Assembly: GCA_002786065.1 (NCBI GenBank)
Contig: NHNY01000020.1
Location: 124,001-188,000, forward strand
Direction of reading: 5' to 3'
Origin: Microcyclospora pomicola
Taxonomy: Eukaryota; Ascomycota; Dothideomycetes; Capnodiales
DNA: 64,000 nucleotides
Below are positions 1 through 11,065 of this stretch, piece by piece. The notes beneath the pieces are model-generated. The model ran no database searches. It saw nothing but the letters and a program-made list of their open reading frames with translations, and was not told the origin of the DNA. Position numbers and translations under genes: made by a program. The first letter of the stretch is position 1. Each line of letters begins with the position of its first letter.

Positions 1-738
1 CAGACCCCTCAACCCGGCCACCCGGATCCGAACGCAAACATGATGAACAACATGCTGATGCACGCGGGCAACGGCAACATGTCCCCGCATCCACAGGGCA
101 ACCCGATGAACCAGCTCACGCCGCAGAACCAACAACTCGCGCTCGCCCAGCACCAACAAGCCGCGCAAGTCCGCCAGCATCAGCAGCAGCAGCTCGCCCG
201 CGCCCAACAAACCATCCAGGCGCTCGCCGCGCGCTATGGCGGCCCTGGCCTCATCCCCCCGGAGGAGCTGGCCAAACTTCCCCCGCAGTACCAGCAGCTG
301 ATCCGCAACAAAAACATCCCCATGACCCAGCAGCAGCTGCGCCAGGCGCAAGCCATGCGCGCCAGCCGCATGCAGCAGCAACAGCAGCAGCAGCAGGGTG
401 GTGGAATCGCGAACCCCAACACGCCCAACGAGCAAGTCCCCGGCCAGCCGCCGAACGAGCAATACATGCAGAGCCTGCGCAACAACCAGGCCCGCCTGCT
501 CGCGCAGCAGCACCAGCTGCAACAACAACAGCAACAGCAACAGCAAAACGGTGTCGGGGGAGGAGGAGGAAACCCCATGGCCAACATGAACGCCCTCGCG
601 ATGAACATGAACATGAACATGGGCCAGGGCGGCGCGGGTGGCGATCTCAACCAGCACATTGCGAATATGCAGAATGCGCTCAGTCGGCAGGGCGCGGTTG
701 GGGGGAATGCCGGCGGCGGTGGCGGTGGGGGGCAGTGA
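1..738 (+). CDS. C-terminal part of a Gln/Asn/Gly-rich protein (5' partial)
   Basis: The frame is open from base 1, so this is the 3' end of a gene that starts left of the window; the first in-frame Met (position 40) need not be the start. The visible 245 residues have low complexity: polyglutamine runs (near residues 55-65, 120-130 and 170-180), Asn/Met-rich stretches, a short ordered-looking patch (GPGLIPPEELAKLPPQYQQL) and a Gly-rich tail. Such tails occur in fungal transcription and chromatin proteins; the Pro/Gln pattern recalls the C-terminus of VID21/EAF1-type NuA4 subunits, but no domain is visible here and that name is only a guess. It ends with TGA at 736-738. Confidence 0.75.
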   Translation, partial: QTPQPGHPDPNANMMNNMLMHAGNGNMSPHPQGNPMNQLTPQNQQLALAQHQQAAQVRQHQQQQLARAQQTIQALAARYGGPGLIPPEELAKLPPQYQQLIRNKNIPMTQQQLRQAQAMRASRMQQQQQQQQGGGIANPNTPNEQVPGQPPNEQYMQSLRNNQARLLAQQHQLQQQQQQQQQNGVGGGGGNPMANMNALAMNMNMNMGQGGAGGDLNQHIANMQNALSRQGAVGGNAGGGGGGGQ

Positions 739-1418
739 TAATTAGACGGGGTTGGAGTATGGACTTTTGTGGATTGAGGGGGTTAGAAGGGCTGGGGAGT
801 TGGTTGATGATGGCGTTTTCTGTGTTGGGTGACTTTGGGGAGTCTGGCGGTTTGGGTGTAGGGTTCAGAAAGAGATGTGGAGCGAAGGGGCATGAGACGC
901 GAACACTATCGAGTGCTTGCATGAGCAGTGCATGTATGACTTTCATGAACCAAGGTATCTAATCTAGGTACCTATGACTGCTCTTCGGGTAGGAAGGCTG
1001 TAATCCATCTTATCCTGTCTTGTCCTGTCCTGTCCTGCTGTCTATCCTACCCTCTACCCTCTGCCCTCTACTCTCTATTCTACCACGTAATCATGAGATA
1101 TCTTAAGGTAGCTGAGGTTCCATGTCCTCTCGGGTATATATCTGCGCATTCCTGTATTCCCCTTCAAGATACCATGCCGATCATCCGCTGCCTCCGCCTG
1201 TGTCTGAAAGCAGTGGAGTATGCAGGCAAACCTTCCATTTCGTATGCTGGCTCATGTCACATCACACAGTGATGTTCATAACTGCCCGTTCACGACCGCC
1301 CGACGCAGAGACGCCGCGGCACCGCGACTCCACAGCTGGCCAACAAGGCAAGTGGCCATGAGCTGTTCGACGCTCTTCTATCATATCATTCCTTTCAATT
1401 AGATAAGTTATGCGCCCT
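739..1418. other. Intergenic region, tail-to-tail
   Basis: This 680-bp stretch lies between the 3' ends of the Gln-rich gene (+) and the arylsulfotransferase-family gene (-). It has no convincing ORF. It contains a short pentanucleotide/pyrimidine tract described separately. Confidence 0.7.
1012..1085. repeat. TGTCC pentamer run and CT-rich tract
   Basis: About five imperfect copies of TGTCC (around 1012-1037) are followed by a pyrimidine-rich tract of CTACCCT/CTGCCCT-type units to about 1083. It is a simple-sequence repeat in a 3' intergenic region, with no sign that it is anything else. Confidence 0.7.
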
Positions 1419-3277
1419 TCACTCCGTCCGCTGCCATAATTTCTGATACCGGAACGAGCTGCCCGCGCCACCACCACCGACGGCCGACGAGATCCGCTCC
1501 ATCGCCCGATCAGGCCAGGCATGTCCGCGGCGGCGCGCGAGGCACACGCCGAGGAAGAGCGCGAGGGCGCTGCCGGCGAGCACGGTGGCGAGGAGGAAGA
1601 GGGATGCGACGGTATGCGGCGATGAGGTGGCGGAGATGGTGGGGGATACGCCGAGTGGGTTCTTGTCGGCGTCGAGGGCCGTGACGCGATAGGATGTGTA
1701 CGGGGATGTGATGGTGGAGATGTCGAAGAGGGACTCGAAGCCGGATTTCGGGATGATGTCGATGTCTTCGAAGACGTTGGAGGAGGTACCCGCGTCGTCG
1801 TCGTGCGCGCCCGCGAGTGACCAGTATGCGACGTCGGTTGCGCCGTTCCAGCTCACGTAGACCTTGTTGCCTTGCAGCACAGCGGCCGGAGGCCAGTCGG
1901 CTGGGGTTGCGGACCATTCGTGCTGGGGAAACTTAAAGGCGCGGTAGGATTTGACACGCTCCCAGAAGTAATAGGCGGAGGCGCCGAAGTGCGATTCGCA
2001 GAGGAGTTCGCCGTCCAGGGAGAACTCGGTGTAGGCGGCGGAGGAGCCCCAGCCGATGAACACGTGCGGCTCTCCCTCCTGCGCCGGGAGGACCTGCACG
2101 GATCCTTGAGAGGATGAGCGTGCGTGTTGGAGAGAGACGTAGGAGTGGAGCAGAGTGGCGGTCATGTTGGTGGTGTTGATCTGAATGATGAGACCCTTGC
2201 TGTACGGTGCATCGACGTGCGGCCAGGCTACGCCGTTGTCGAACAGGCTGATGGTGCCAGCTTCCTCGGACAACCAGCGGGCGTCGTGCTGCCAGCTGAA
2301 ATCCGTCGCGGCGCCGTTGGACAGATCGGTGAAGTCATTCGCGTGCCCGCCCAGAACCCAGAGGACTTCGCCGCTGACGCCGTCGAGATACATGATCATG
2401 TGCATGTGACGTGAGGAGATCAGGTAGTTGCCTATGGAGTCTTTCTCGATGCTGTTGAGGTGGAAGAAGTCGAAGGGTATGCTTTCGATGTACCCACCGA
2501 TGGGGTTGGACATGTACGAGTCTGCAGCGTCGAAGTAGTCAGAGGCTCGCCATTGAAAGAGAAGCGCGCCGGTCTCGATGTCGACTTCTTGGAACAAGCT
2601 GTCGACGATCCAGCCATCTTTGCCACGCCACATCCCCATGGCGGTCAGGTCGGCATTGGTAGTGTTGTAGACGGTCAACAGCGCGGTGTTGTCGGACGTG
2701 ATCTTGAATTCGTGTAAATCGCCATGGAGTCCATCTCCGACGGCTGCTACAGTGAAGGCCACGCGGTAAGAAGAATCGAGCTGTTGAGCATCAGTTTCAG
2801 CATCATACAAATTGTCTAGCCCAGACGGACCATGTGATAGTTGCCCTTGCCAGACGATGCCTCCTTCTGCCCGACCCAGAAGGTCAGATAATTCTCTCCT
2901 TTGTACTGCTGGATCTTGGAGTTGATCGTCGTCCCGTAGGCGTCGGACGTCCACACCATATCGCCATTAGAGTCAAGCACAAGCGGTCCATGATGGCTGA
3001 CCGACTTCCCACCGAGGTCCAGGAAGGTCAAGCCTTGGTCGCATGATTCATCCCATTTCACTACACTGGTCTGGGGTGCGGTCAGGTTGAATGATACGAA
3101 CGATCGGCTGCGGAAGGGTCCGTATGCGCCAAGGTCATAGAAGAAGTTCTCCAAGGTCGGCACAAAGAAGACAATGATGGGCACTACCAGGTGCTGCAGC
3201 AGGACGAGGAGCAGACCAGCACACCCGAGTCCCAGTGCGACGAAGAGCAAGATTCGTAGCGGGGCATATCGTTTCAT
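1419..3277 (-). CDS. Arylsulfotransferase (ASST) family protein, membrane-anchored
   Basis: Two exons: 3277-2831 and 2780-1419, with a 50-bp intron (GTCCGT...CAACAG) that joins YHM to LDSSYR and restores the family motif; 602 residues. A hydrophobic segment at about residues 7-38 is followed by the long beta-rich arylsulfotransferase-type domain (motifs such as WTSDAYGTT, FHLNSIEKD, GNYLISSRHMH, WVLGGHANDF, WQHDARWL). A second hydrophobic helix (SLFLLATVLAGSALALFLGVCLA) lies before a short basic C-terminal tail. The domain matches the fungal Arylsulfotran_2 type, usually seen as secreted or membrane-bound proteins whose substrate is unknown. The helices at both ends predict a lumenal or extracellular domain. 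The 5' splice site is weaker than the fungal consensus. Confidence 0.88.
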
Positions 3278-3331
3278 CGTGGCAGCGGCTTACACCCAGT
3301 GGCCCGGCTTCCGTGCAAGACTAGCAAGACA

Positions 3332-3340
3332 TTATATATT
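3332..3340 (-). promoter_or_regulatory. TATA-like element
   Basis: An AT-rich TATATAAT-type sequence (read on the minus strand) lies about 55 bp upstream of the arylsulfotransferase ATG. That is a plausible place for a core promoter, but only sequence and spacing support it. Confidence 0.35.
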
Positions 3341-5819
3341 CAGCACCGAAGGATTCGATAAGTTGATGGAAGAAGGTTACTTGGATACGATGCTGCTCGG
3401 AGTCGCAACGCAGTATGCGACGGTATATTAATTAGCAGAGTTTTCCAGCACCAAATAGGGACTGCTGTAAGACCAATTTCCCTCCCTGTCGACTAGGCCG
3501 CGTGGTGAAGATTGGCGAATGCTTGGTGGTCGAGCTATGACGACCAGCAGCGAGGGGAGCGCCTATGTAGCATATGTACTGGACATGATGCGGCCAAACA
3601 AAGGAGTCCGGGCAAGTACTCGGTGGTGTCTGCGTCTTGCGACTTCTGTGAGATGGTGCCATGACGACGAATCATCGTCTTATTGGCAGGCTCATCGACT
3701 GCCTAGTTGATGAGTCTGGAACAGCGGCACACCAAAAGCCCATGCCAAGAAGCTGCTTTTGCGCCAGATAAGGGCTACGACGATAGTGGCCCGCGACAAC
3801 GACTTCTGGCTGTAGCACTTGCGCGATCTCGCTACTCTGGTCGCCCATATCACCACCTCACCTAAGAGTGAATGCGCCAGAACGGGCACATGATTGGCAG
3901 TCGCATAAGGTACCAGTGTGGCGGCGCAAACAAGGATCAAGTCATCCTGCTCTGCTACTGTACATACAGTAAGCACTACGGACCGGCACACGTGGAAGCT
4001 CGATGCTGTGCAGGCGACTGGCGGTTATTCTGATGGATAAAATCCAGAACGCAGGCCGCGCAGGACGCCCTGTGCGCGACGCGTATTTCTCGTCATCTGG
4101 CAGGTTAAGTGACCTACATCCTTGCATCGGGAGAGTGTAGGCCGAGCCATTGGAAGGACTGCGCCGCCCGCGTCATGGCGTGGCGCGTCAACTTCTACTC
4201 TCGGCTTGGCTTCTTGGCGGGGGAGCCAGACCCCTGCAACAACTTCATTGTAACTTCACCTCGAGTTCCGGCGTGAAGCCAAGGAGCTGTGATGGCGATA
4301 TAGCAACGCATTGCCAGCAGCTACCGACAGACAACGAGTTGTATGCGTTAGATTTTGTCTTGCGCTTCGCCATGATAGCATGCGCGCGAACATAATCCCC
4401 AGCCTGATACAGCATGGCTATATGTTGTGATAATTCTGCTTGGGATCGGTGACGTCGAAATGCTGAAGATGATCCGACAGCATGGGTGTCACACTGTATG
4501 TCCAATCTCATCTAATTGTATGCTACGATTCTTGACAGATGTTCGTCAGAAAGAATAGTGTCATCGAAGGGGGAATATTCGACAGTAGTGCTCCGAAGAG
4601 TAGGCAGTCCAGGTGTAGAGAGGCACTACATGTATCTGCGTCACTTGTACATGTTTCTGCTGGCCCCGTTGTGTCTGGGCTCAAGAACAAAGACAGAGAA
4701 AAAGCCGTTCTTGGAAGAGGACGTCAGCGTCAAAGTAAGCTCCTGGTCGCTGTCTCTTGGTCGAGCGTATCGTCAGACAGTTCCGATCGACTTTCCTGAA
4801 TCATCTCCCCAGATGAAAGTCAATTGAACGTGCGCCTGTGCTCGTTACATGACTGACCTGAGTAGCGTTTTCCATACTAGCAAGCGTGGCCGATATGTGA
4901 GGCTATTCCTTCCTGGAATAACAGACTCGCAAAACTGGTATATGTAATCATCGAAGCAGCAGAGCTATAACCGGCTTGCATAATTTGGCTTTTTCGAGCC
5001 ATACACAAAGCTCTGAGGCGGTACTGATGAGTAGGAGCATAGGCTGTGGGGTGGCCGCACGAGACGATTAAAACGAAGAATGGAACCCTCACCCTTATGA
5101 TAGCTTTCTCGAAGACATGATGGTCATTCCATCAACCTTTATTGGTCAGAGCAGAACGTAGCCGTCGTACGTCCTGCAGTCGGCAGGCCTAGCTATGGAA
5201 CGTCTCTTGTGCACCATCACATGCTAATTTCTTTCCATGTAAATGGAGATGATCCTGTTCGTCTAGCTGAGGTCTCGATCGCCTTTTGTCATCAGACTTG
5301 TTCGCATGCGTGGGTGATTCATCCGACAGAGATCGTATCTTATTTGTGCAACGAAGACATGTATGGGTCTCACTAGTGTATTTGTCTTCAAGCCTGGAAT
5401 CACATATTTCGCTCTCGTCCTTCTGCGCCTTTCTACATCACGGAATACTCTCTATTTTCCAAGACTCTGGAGAATCATCAGACGGCACTTGATCAGTCTC
5501 CATCCCGCACCGGCGCGACTGCGACCCGAATTGACCCCGACAAGCTGATTGTCACATGCTTGTGATCCACGAAGCCCGCCGGATCTGATAGCGGACTTCC
5601 CACGTGCCCACACGATCCGTTGGCTCACACACACTGTCTCATGACATACGCTAGCGGACGTATATCCACCGAATATTCACTTTCCTATTCAGGAAGGAAG
5701 TAAAAGTGGGCCTGTGCGTCCGTGCTTCGCAATACTTTTGAGGTGAGCATTATTTACATACCTCGTGCGCATCTCAAATATATGCCATCTGACTATCCCG
5801 AATCATCCACAGGATCACG
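3341..5819. other. Gene-poor intergenic region
   Basis: About 2.5 kb without an ORF I can support. All frames are broken into short pieces with no recognisable motif, and I see no repeat or transposon signature. It is the 5' flank of both the arylsulfotransferase gene and the small secreted protein gene. Confidence 0.6.
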
Positions 5820-6266
5820 ATGGTCAACCTCAGACACATCGCCGCATCGGTCTTCATGTTCGCCGGCTTTGCGCTTGGTGGCCACGAAAAGTACCACATC
5901 AAACTCTTTCGCTACCTGCACACCACGTCGTGTGACGACACGCTCCTCGCGAAGCCGATCGACACCATCAAAGACGGCGATTGCCGTAGTTGGGACGGGG
6001 CCACGTTTACGAACTTTGTCTACTTGTCGATCCCCGGGTGGCTTCCGCGTGCCACCGCCATACGTTACGGCAACTGCACCATCGATACGTACGAGGGCGT
6101 CGGCTGCAGTGGTGAGCTCATTGGGCGCCTGGACAATGCCAATCACTACAGTTGGTTCTATCAATCGCCTTTATGCTACAACATGTCGGCGCCCGCGCGG
6201 AGCGTGAGCTTGTATTGCCTCAATGCAATCCCGAAAAAGGCCCTGGGGAAAGTCCCGCGAGAGTGA
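5820..6266 (+). CDS. Small secreted cysteine-containing protein (candidate effector)
   Basis: An intronless gene of 148 codons. The N-terminus is a good signal peptide (positive residue at R5, hydrophobic core IAASVFMFAGFALG, probable cleavage near residue 20). The mature part is about 128 residues with six cysteines, an even number that could form three disulfides, many aromatic residues (FTNFVYL, HYSWFYQ) and possible N-glycosylation sites (NCT, NMS). I recognise no domain. Length, signal peptide, cysteine content and position in a gene-poor, repeat-bearing stretch are the usual profile of small secreted proteins of plant-associated or surface-dwelling Dothideomycetes. Function is unknown; effector is only a hypothesis. 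Confidence 0.7.
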   Translation: MVNLRHIAASVFMFAGFALGGHEKYHIKLFRYLHTTSCDDTLLAKPIDTIKDGDCRSWDGATFTNFVYLSIPGWLPRATAIRYGNCTIDTYEGVGCSGELIGRLDNANHYSWFYQSPLCYNMSAPARSVSLYCLNAIPKKALGKVPRE

Positions 6267-7228
6267 TCCTGTGCGACCTGACAGCATGGATTGAGAAGTG
6301 TTTGGCAGCGGAGTATACACGACGTCTCTTGGGCGATGTCTCGCGTCGAAACATATGTTACTAGCTGGGATCCGGTCGTAGGAAGTGGCCGACTCTCTGC
6401 TATATCGAGAACTTGCCTCACTTACGTCCATAGGTACCTATAGTTCGTGTAAACTTGGTGTGCCTGAACGCGTCCTGGGTGATCTGCACAGCCGTGCACG
6501 GGCCGAGCCGATGAGACATGAACATGAATAATGTCGACTTCACTCCTGCCTGACATGTGGTCCATATCATACACCTCTTGCGGGGTGGAGGTGTATTGCT
6601 TTTTGGAAAGGTTGCTTTGTGGTCTTGTCGTTCTAGGTCAGAACGGTGTGCGAGTGGACCTGCTTTCTTAGCTCATCACTTGCATCGATGTGACGCATGC
6701 AGAGATCTGAACGCGGTGTCTAGCTTGCGACTAGGTCATCGGCATGACTGGGACAACGGAGCAATGGAGTCACGCACTGCTCCGTTGGCGGTGCGCGGCT
6801 GCGGAGTTGTATATCTGTTGGACAGGCCGTATGCCCCACTGCTCCATCGATGAAGCCCTATACAGGTACGTTACATGTGCGCTGCATCATGTTGGAGGTT
6901 TCGGACCGTTCCATCCGAGAGCCAGGACCTGCGAAGTATCGTCGAGCAGGAGCATGTTGGGATGACTCGGGCACAGGTAGGTAATTATCAACACTCGTAG
7001 TGTTTCAATATGACAGCTTGATCCGTGTGGTATGGTTGTGAGTAAAACGTCCCTCTCACGGAAAACTTGGGTCCTCCAGCTTCGGTTCTACTTCTAGGTA
7101 CGCAGTGCTGGAGACTAGTATGCTTCGAATTCCACGTCAAATTTCTATATCGAATTCGACTTCCTGAAGCAGAAACTAAACGAATCTTACCCTCTACCGC
7201 TCGAATCAAACTAGATCCATGACATTGA
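6267..7228. other. Intergenic region before the repeat array
   Basis: About 960 bp with only short ORFs in all frames and no recognisable coding, RNA or mobile-element signal. Confidence 0.55.
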
Positions 7229-9300
7229 GCGACAGGTGACACGATGGTCACCATTACACGATCACGAGTACCAAGTCTTCGAGCGTGAGATCTGCAACAC
7301 GCCTCGGAGTCCAGAAAAGGCTCATCATCCATCTTTCGACCGTCAGCATCATGCCCCGATGTCGCATCCTCCAACATCACAATCGGCATGCTCCGGGGAG
7401 CAGATACTGGAAGCTCCCTCTTCACGAGCAGGCCATGTGAACCTGCCGGCATCCTGACTTGGAGAATTTAGCAATGCTGATACATCTGCATGAGCACGCG
7501 AAAGTTTGGCGAGCATCAACAAGGTCGCCTTCGCGCACCACGCGTTGTGGAAACCGTTTCAAGGTTTCCCCTTATATCTCCCTTCGATCGGTGGTACCCA
7601 TTCTACCAGGCATGTGCGGACTCTCAGGTTCGCCCGCAATACCGACTTCGGTGAACCTCAACAGGTCATGTCCCATCTTCATCACCTTGGCCAGATAGAT
7701 CAAAACTTAGCGGACCTCGCGGACTAGAGCTCCACATCGAGTACCACTTACAGGCCTTGAGACCACTTTCTGAAGCACACTCAGTGATCATTATCCTCAT
7801 ACTCGGTATCATAGTCATCCTGGCAAGGTAATCCAGAGTTCCCGCATTGCTGGGCAACTTTCCTTAGCGATTGCAAAGTTCACAGTCCTTTTTACCAAAG
7901 CCTCAAGGACCATTTGACGAACAGCACGCTTGTACCAGCTCTCAAATTTTGGATGGGGCTCACGCTCACGGGCATTCTGTCTCTCATCTCTTGCTTATGC
8001 AACAAGAACGAAGAGGCGCTGTCGAGCCAACGGTCATGAGCAACGAGTTCCCAGTTTCCGTACGTTGCAAGACCCTTGAAACAGATCGGTCGGCAAACAT
8101 ATTGCAGACATAGCCATCAAGTCCTCAGGCGTCACCTCTTAGAACACGCTCAAAGCAGGACGATCTTCGTCAAGACTGCGACCATGGACGTCAAACCCTC
8201 GGGTCTGCTGATCATTGTGAGGTCGGGGCAAATGAACACAACGACCGTCGGCATCTTCACGATCATGGGCATCAAGTCCTCGAGTCACCTCTCACTATAC
8301 TCTCAAGACGAGACAACACGACCATTGCTGTCTTTGACTGGATCACGGGCATAAACTCGTCAGCACTCACCATCCAGCACCATTCCGAAGCAGATTTCGT
8401 CGCCTCCACTCCAGGACACCTTGTCATCGAGATCAATTTGACGCAGCGTTTCGAGGAGTTTCAGTAGCGGTCGCTCTCATCTCCATGATCGTTGTCATTG
8501 AGTTCTGGGTTCCATCTCATCTCACCTCCGAGATGAGACTGTCGACATCACTACGGCAAAAGGTATCAGGTTGCAATGCACACTCGAAGCAACACGATCA
8601 GTAACCTCACAACCACGGGCATCAACCACGGGCAGAAAGTCTTCGAGTTTGACATTCATGACGCTCCGAAGCAACACGGTCAACTACCCCAAGACCACGG
8701 GCATCAACCAAGGGCATCAAGTCTTCGAACTCATCTACAATCACACTCCCAAAGCAACACGGTCAGTATCCTCACGACCAAGGGCATCAAGTCTTCGAGT
8801 CCACCATTCACTGCACTTTCGAAGTAACACGGTTAACAATCTCACGACCACGGGCATCAAGTCTTCGAGTTCACCATTAACTGCACTTTCGAAGCAAAAC
8901 GATCAGCATCGTCACCTCCACGGGCATGATACACCCTCGAAGCAACACGATCAGCATCCTCACGACCACGGGGATCAAGTCTTCGAGTTCACCATTTACT
9001 GCACTACCGAAGCAACGCGATCGGCATCGTCACCTACGGGCATCAAATCTTTCGACGCAACCTTTCCACACAGTCTCAAAGCAGAATGATCGCCATCACC
9101 ACGGCATCAAGCTCCAATTTCGCCTTAAGCACACTCTCAGAACCAAAGTACCATTACCACCTCGACTCGTGGAGTGAAGTCTTCGAATCACTTTGAATAT
9201 ACTCTCGACGCAACACGGTCAACACCATGACTGTGGATAATGTCAGATCTTTGAACTCACTTTTCGTTACACCCGGAAAGCAACGGAGCGTTCGTCGTCA
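7229..9300 (+). repeat. Decayed minisatellite, ~70-bp unit
   Basis: The best units lie between about 8580 and 9060. Each carries a core close to CACGGGCATCAAGTCTTCGA followed by a TTCACCATT...TGCACT segment and a GAAGCAACACGGTCAGCATC segment. The AAGTCTTCGA core starts at about 8637, 8719, 8789, 8859, 8977 and 9045, giving spacings of 82, 70, 70, 118 (a shortened copy lies between) and 68. More diverged copies can be picked out at about 8274 and 7273, and scattered pieces between, so the array was probably once longer. The period is not a multiple of three, so the ORFs running through it change peptide in each unit and are unlikely to be a repetitive protein. Confidence 0.82.
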
Positions 9301-11065
9301 TCTTGCAGGCTATCGGCGACCGGAACCACTTGCAGATACGATGCGGTGTAGGTGAGTCCGATATCCTTGACGGCACGGTCAGTGCTCTGGCTGCCTGCGT
9401 CTTGCTAACGGGAGATACTTAGGCAGGGAAAAGTGCCGCTCCAACGGCGATTATGACGATGCATACCTGGCCCACTGTACCACTCATCAGGACGGATCTC
9501 ATTGCCACGGATGTGTCTTGGTCGAAGGCGCGGTATGCGCGACTAGACATGATTGGCACCCACCCAAAACAGGAATCAAGGTCGATATCAATGATCTAAC
9601 ATGGTTTCTGGAGGATCTGCCAACCCCGATCAGATTTTCACGCTACTCGGGTCATGATCAAAGATCATCATGAAGTCACTGGTCAAGGCAAGAGGTCGCT
9701 GAATGGCCACTGCAAGCGAACGAGGATCCAACCACAGTTGCTCGGTCGCATGGTCCTGCCTTTTCTGATTATGGAAACCAAATCACAGGGCACCGATGTG
9801 GTATTGCACGCCCCACCAGACAGTACATATGCTTGTGCTTGAGCTGGCCGAGACTCCTGGCAGCATGACCGGGATGGCCAGCAGCCACAATGACCAGTCT
9901 CGCTGGAAGTCAAGGATCATGTCGATTGTGAACCCACTCACGCTGGAATGACGATTCCAAATCCTGGCCCGGGGTATATGGCTATGTCGATATGCCATTG
10001 ATGAACAAATGATCCAGGCTTATCTTCACTTGTCCAGGCGTTCCAGTCCCGACTATGTACGGCATACAAGCTTATTTGTGGACGGCGCCGGGGACCATGG
10101 CAGCGACACATCACTCAGCTGTTGTCGGACCAATCCATGATCAGTAGCCATACGGTGCGTCGGCTAAAAGGCCTCAGAAACCACTTGGGAGTACCGTGAG
10201 GCTCGCTGAGCAAGGAGGTGTCAGTCACCAATCTCTATATTCTTCGCAGGAGAGCGGTATATATCGATGTGCCGGCATAAGAGAGCGTTGTCAGTGCGAA
10301 GGTGAAGTCTACTGTAGGACTTCACGCGTGGAGCGGATTGGCATTATCGATCGACCCCTACGTGGTCGGGGGCGTTCATGAGTAAGGAACGTAGGGCTCT
10401 TTGGTATTAGTTGGTATGCGAAGGGTATTGGGATTTCTCTGGCAGGACGATGTGAGAGGTAACTGAATGTTTGGAGGCCCATGGACAGTTACCTTGTCTC
10501 GAGTGTGATCACTCCACGTGGAAGATCTGCGAAGTAGTCAACCCGCATAGCTGACAGTTGAGTTCCACAAGCCGGAAGCTGACGCTGACCAGGACATGTA
10601 GCTCGCTGGCCGTAGCAGATACAAGAGGGCCTATTAAATGCACGATGAGGTGGCATTCGTCTAGGCGGGATAGATAAATACAGACGACGAATGTCTATAG
10701 TACATGTGCCCGCCTGTGTACATTGATGACAGGTACCTTACGAAAAAGCACAGCCATGGACAGCACATAGCTGGAGCTAATGTACCCCTCAGTCAAAATA
10801 TGTCGTGTAACGTACGAGCATGGATGCTCAGATGTGAGCGAGCTGGGGATACTTGAGGTTGTCGCTTTTTGGATCTTTGCATTAGATAGCTCGTCACATA
10901 TATACGATCAAAGCATGAACGTTCCTCAAGATCAAAGTGCAAAGCTGAGCGCAACAACCTAAAACAACTCGTTCTTCGTGATTGCTTATACGAACACAGG
11001 CCAATTCCACGATTCAGCTTGCCATAGCGCGCAACATTTCCTCGCGTCTTGCAATCGTCGAGATT
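9301..11065. other. Gene-poor region 5' of the kinase-like gene
   Basis: About 1.8 kb without a supported gene. A 43-codon ATG-initiated minus-strand ORF at 9419-9550 has a hydrophobic end (VCIVIIAVGAALFPA) and could be a remnant or a first exon, but I could not join it to anything. The last ~300 bp should hold the promoter of the kinase-like gene. Confidence 0.5.

Noticed and set aside
234-659. Cys-rich minus-strand ORF (polycysteine runs)
   Set aside because: It is the reverse of the polyglutamine/Gly-rich coding repeats in the first gene.
8571-9177. Overlapping plus-strand ORFs of 83-172 codons through the minisatellite
   Set aside because: They arise from the repeat. The ~70-bp unit shifts frame at every copy, so no consistent repeated peptide results.
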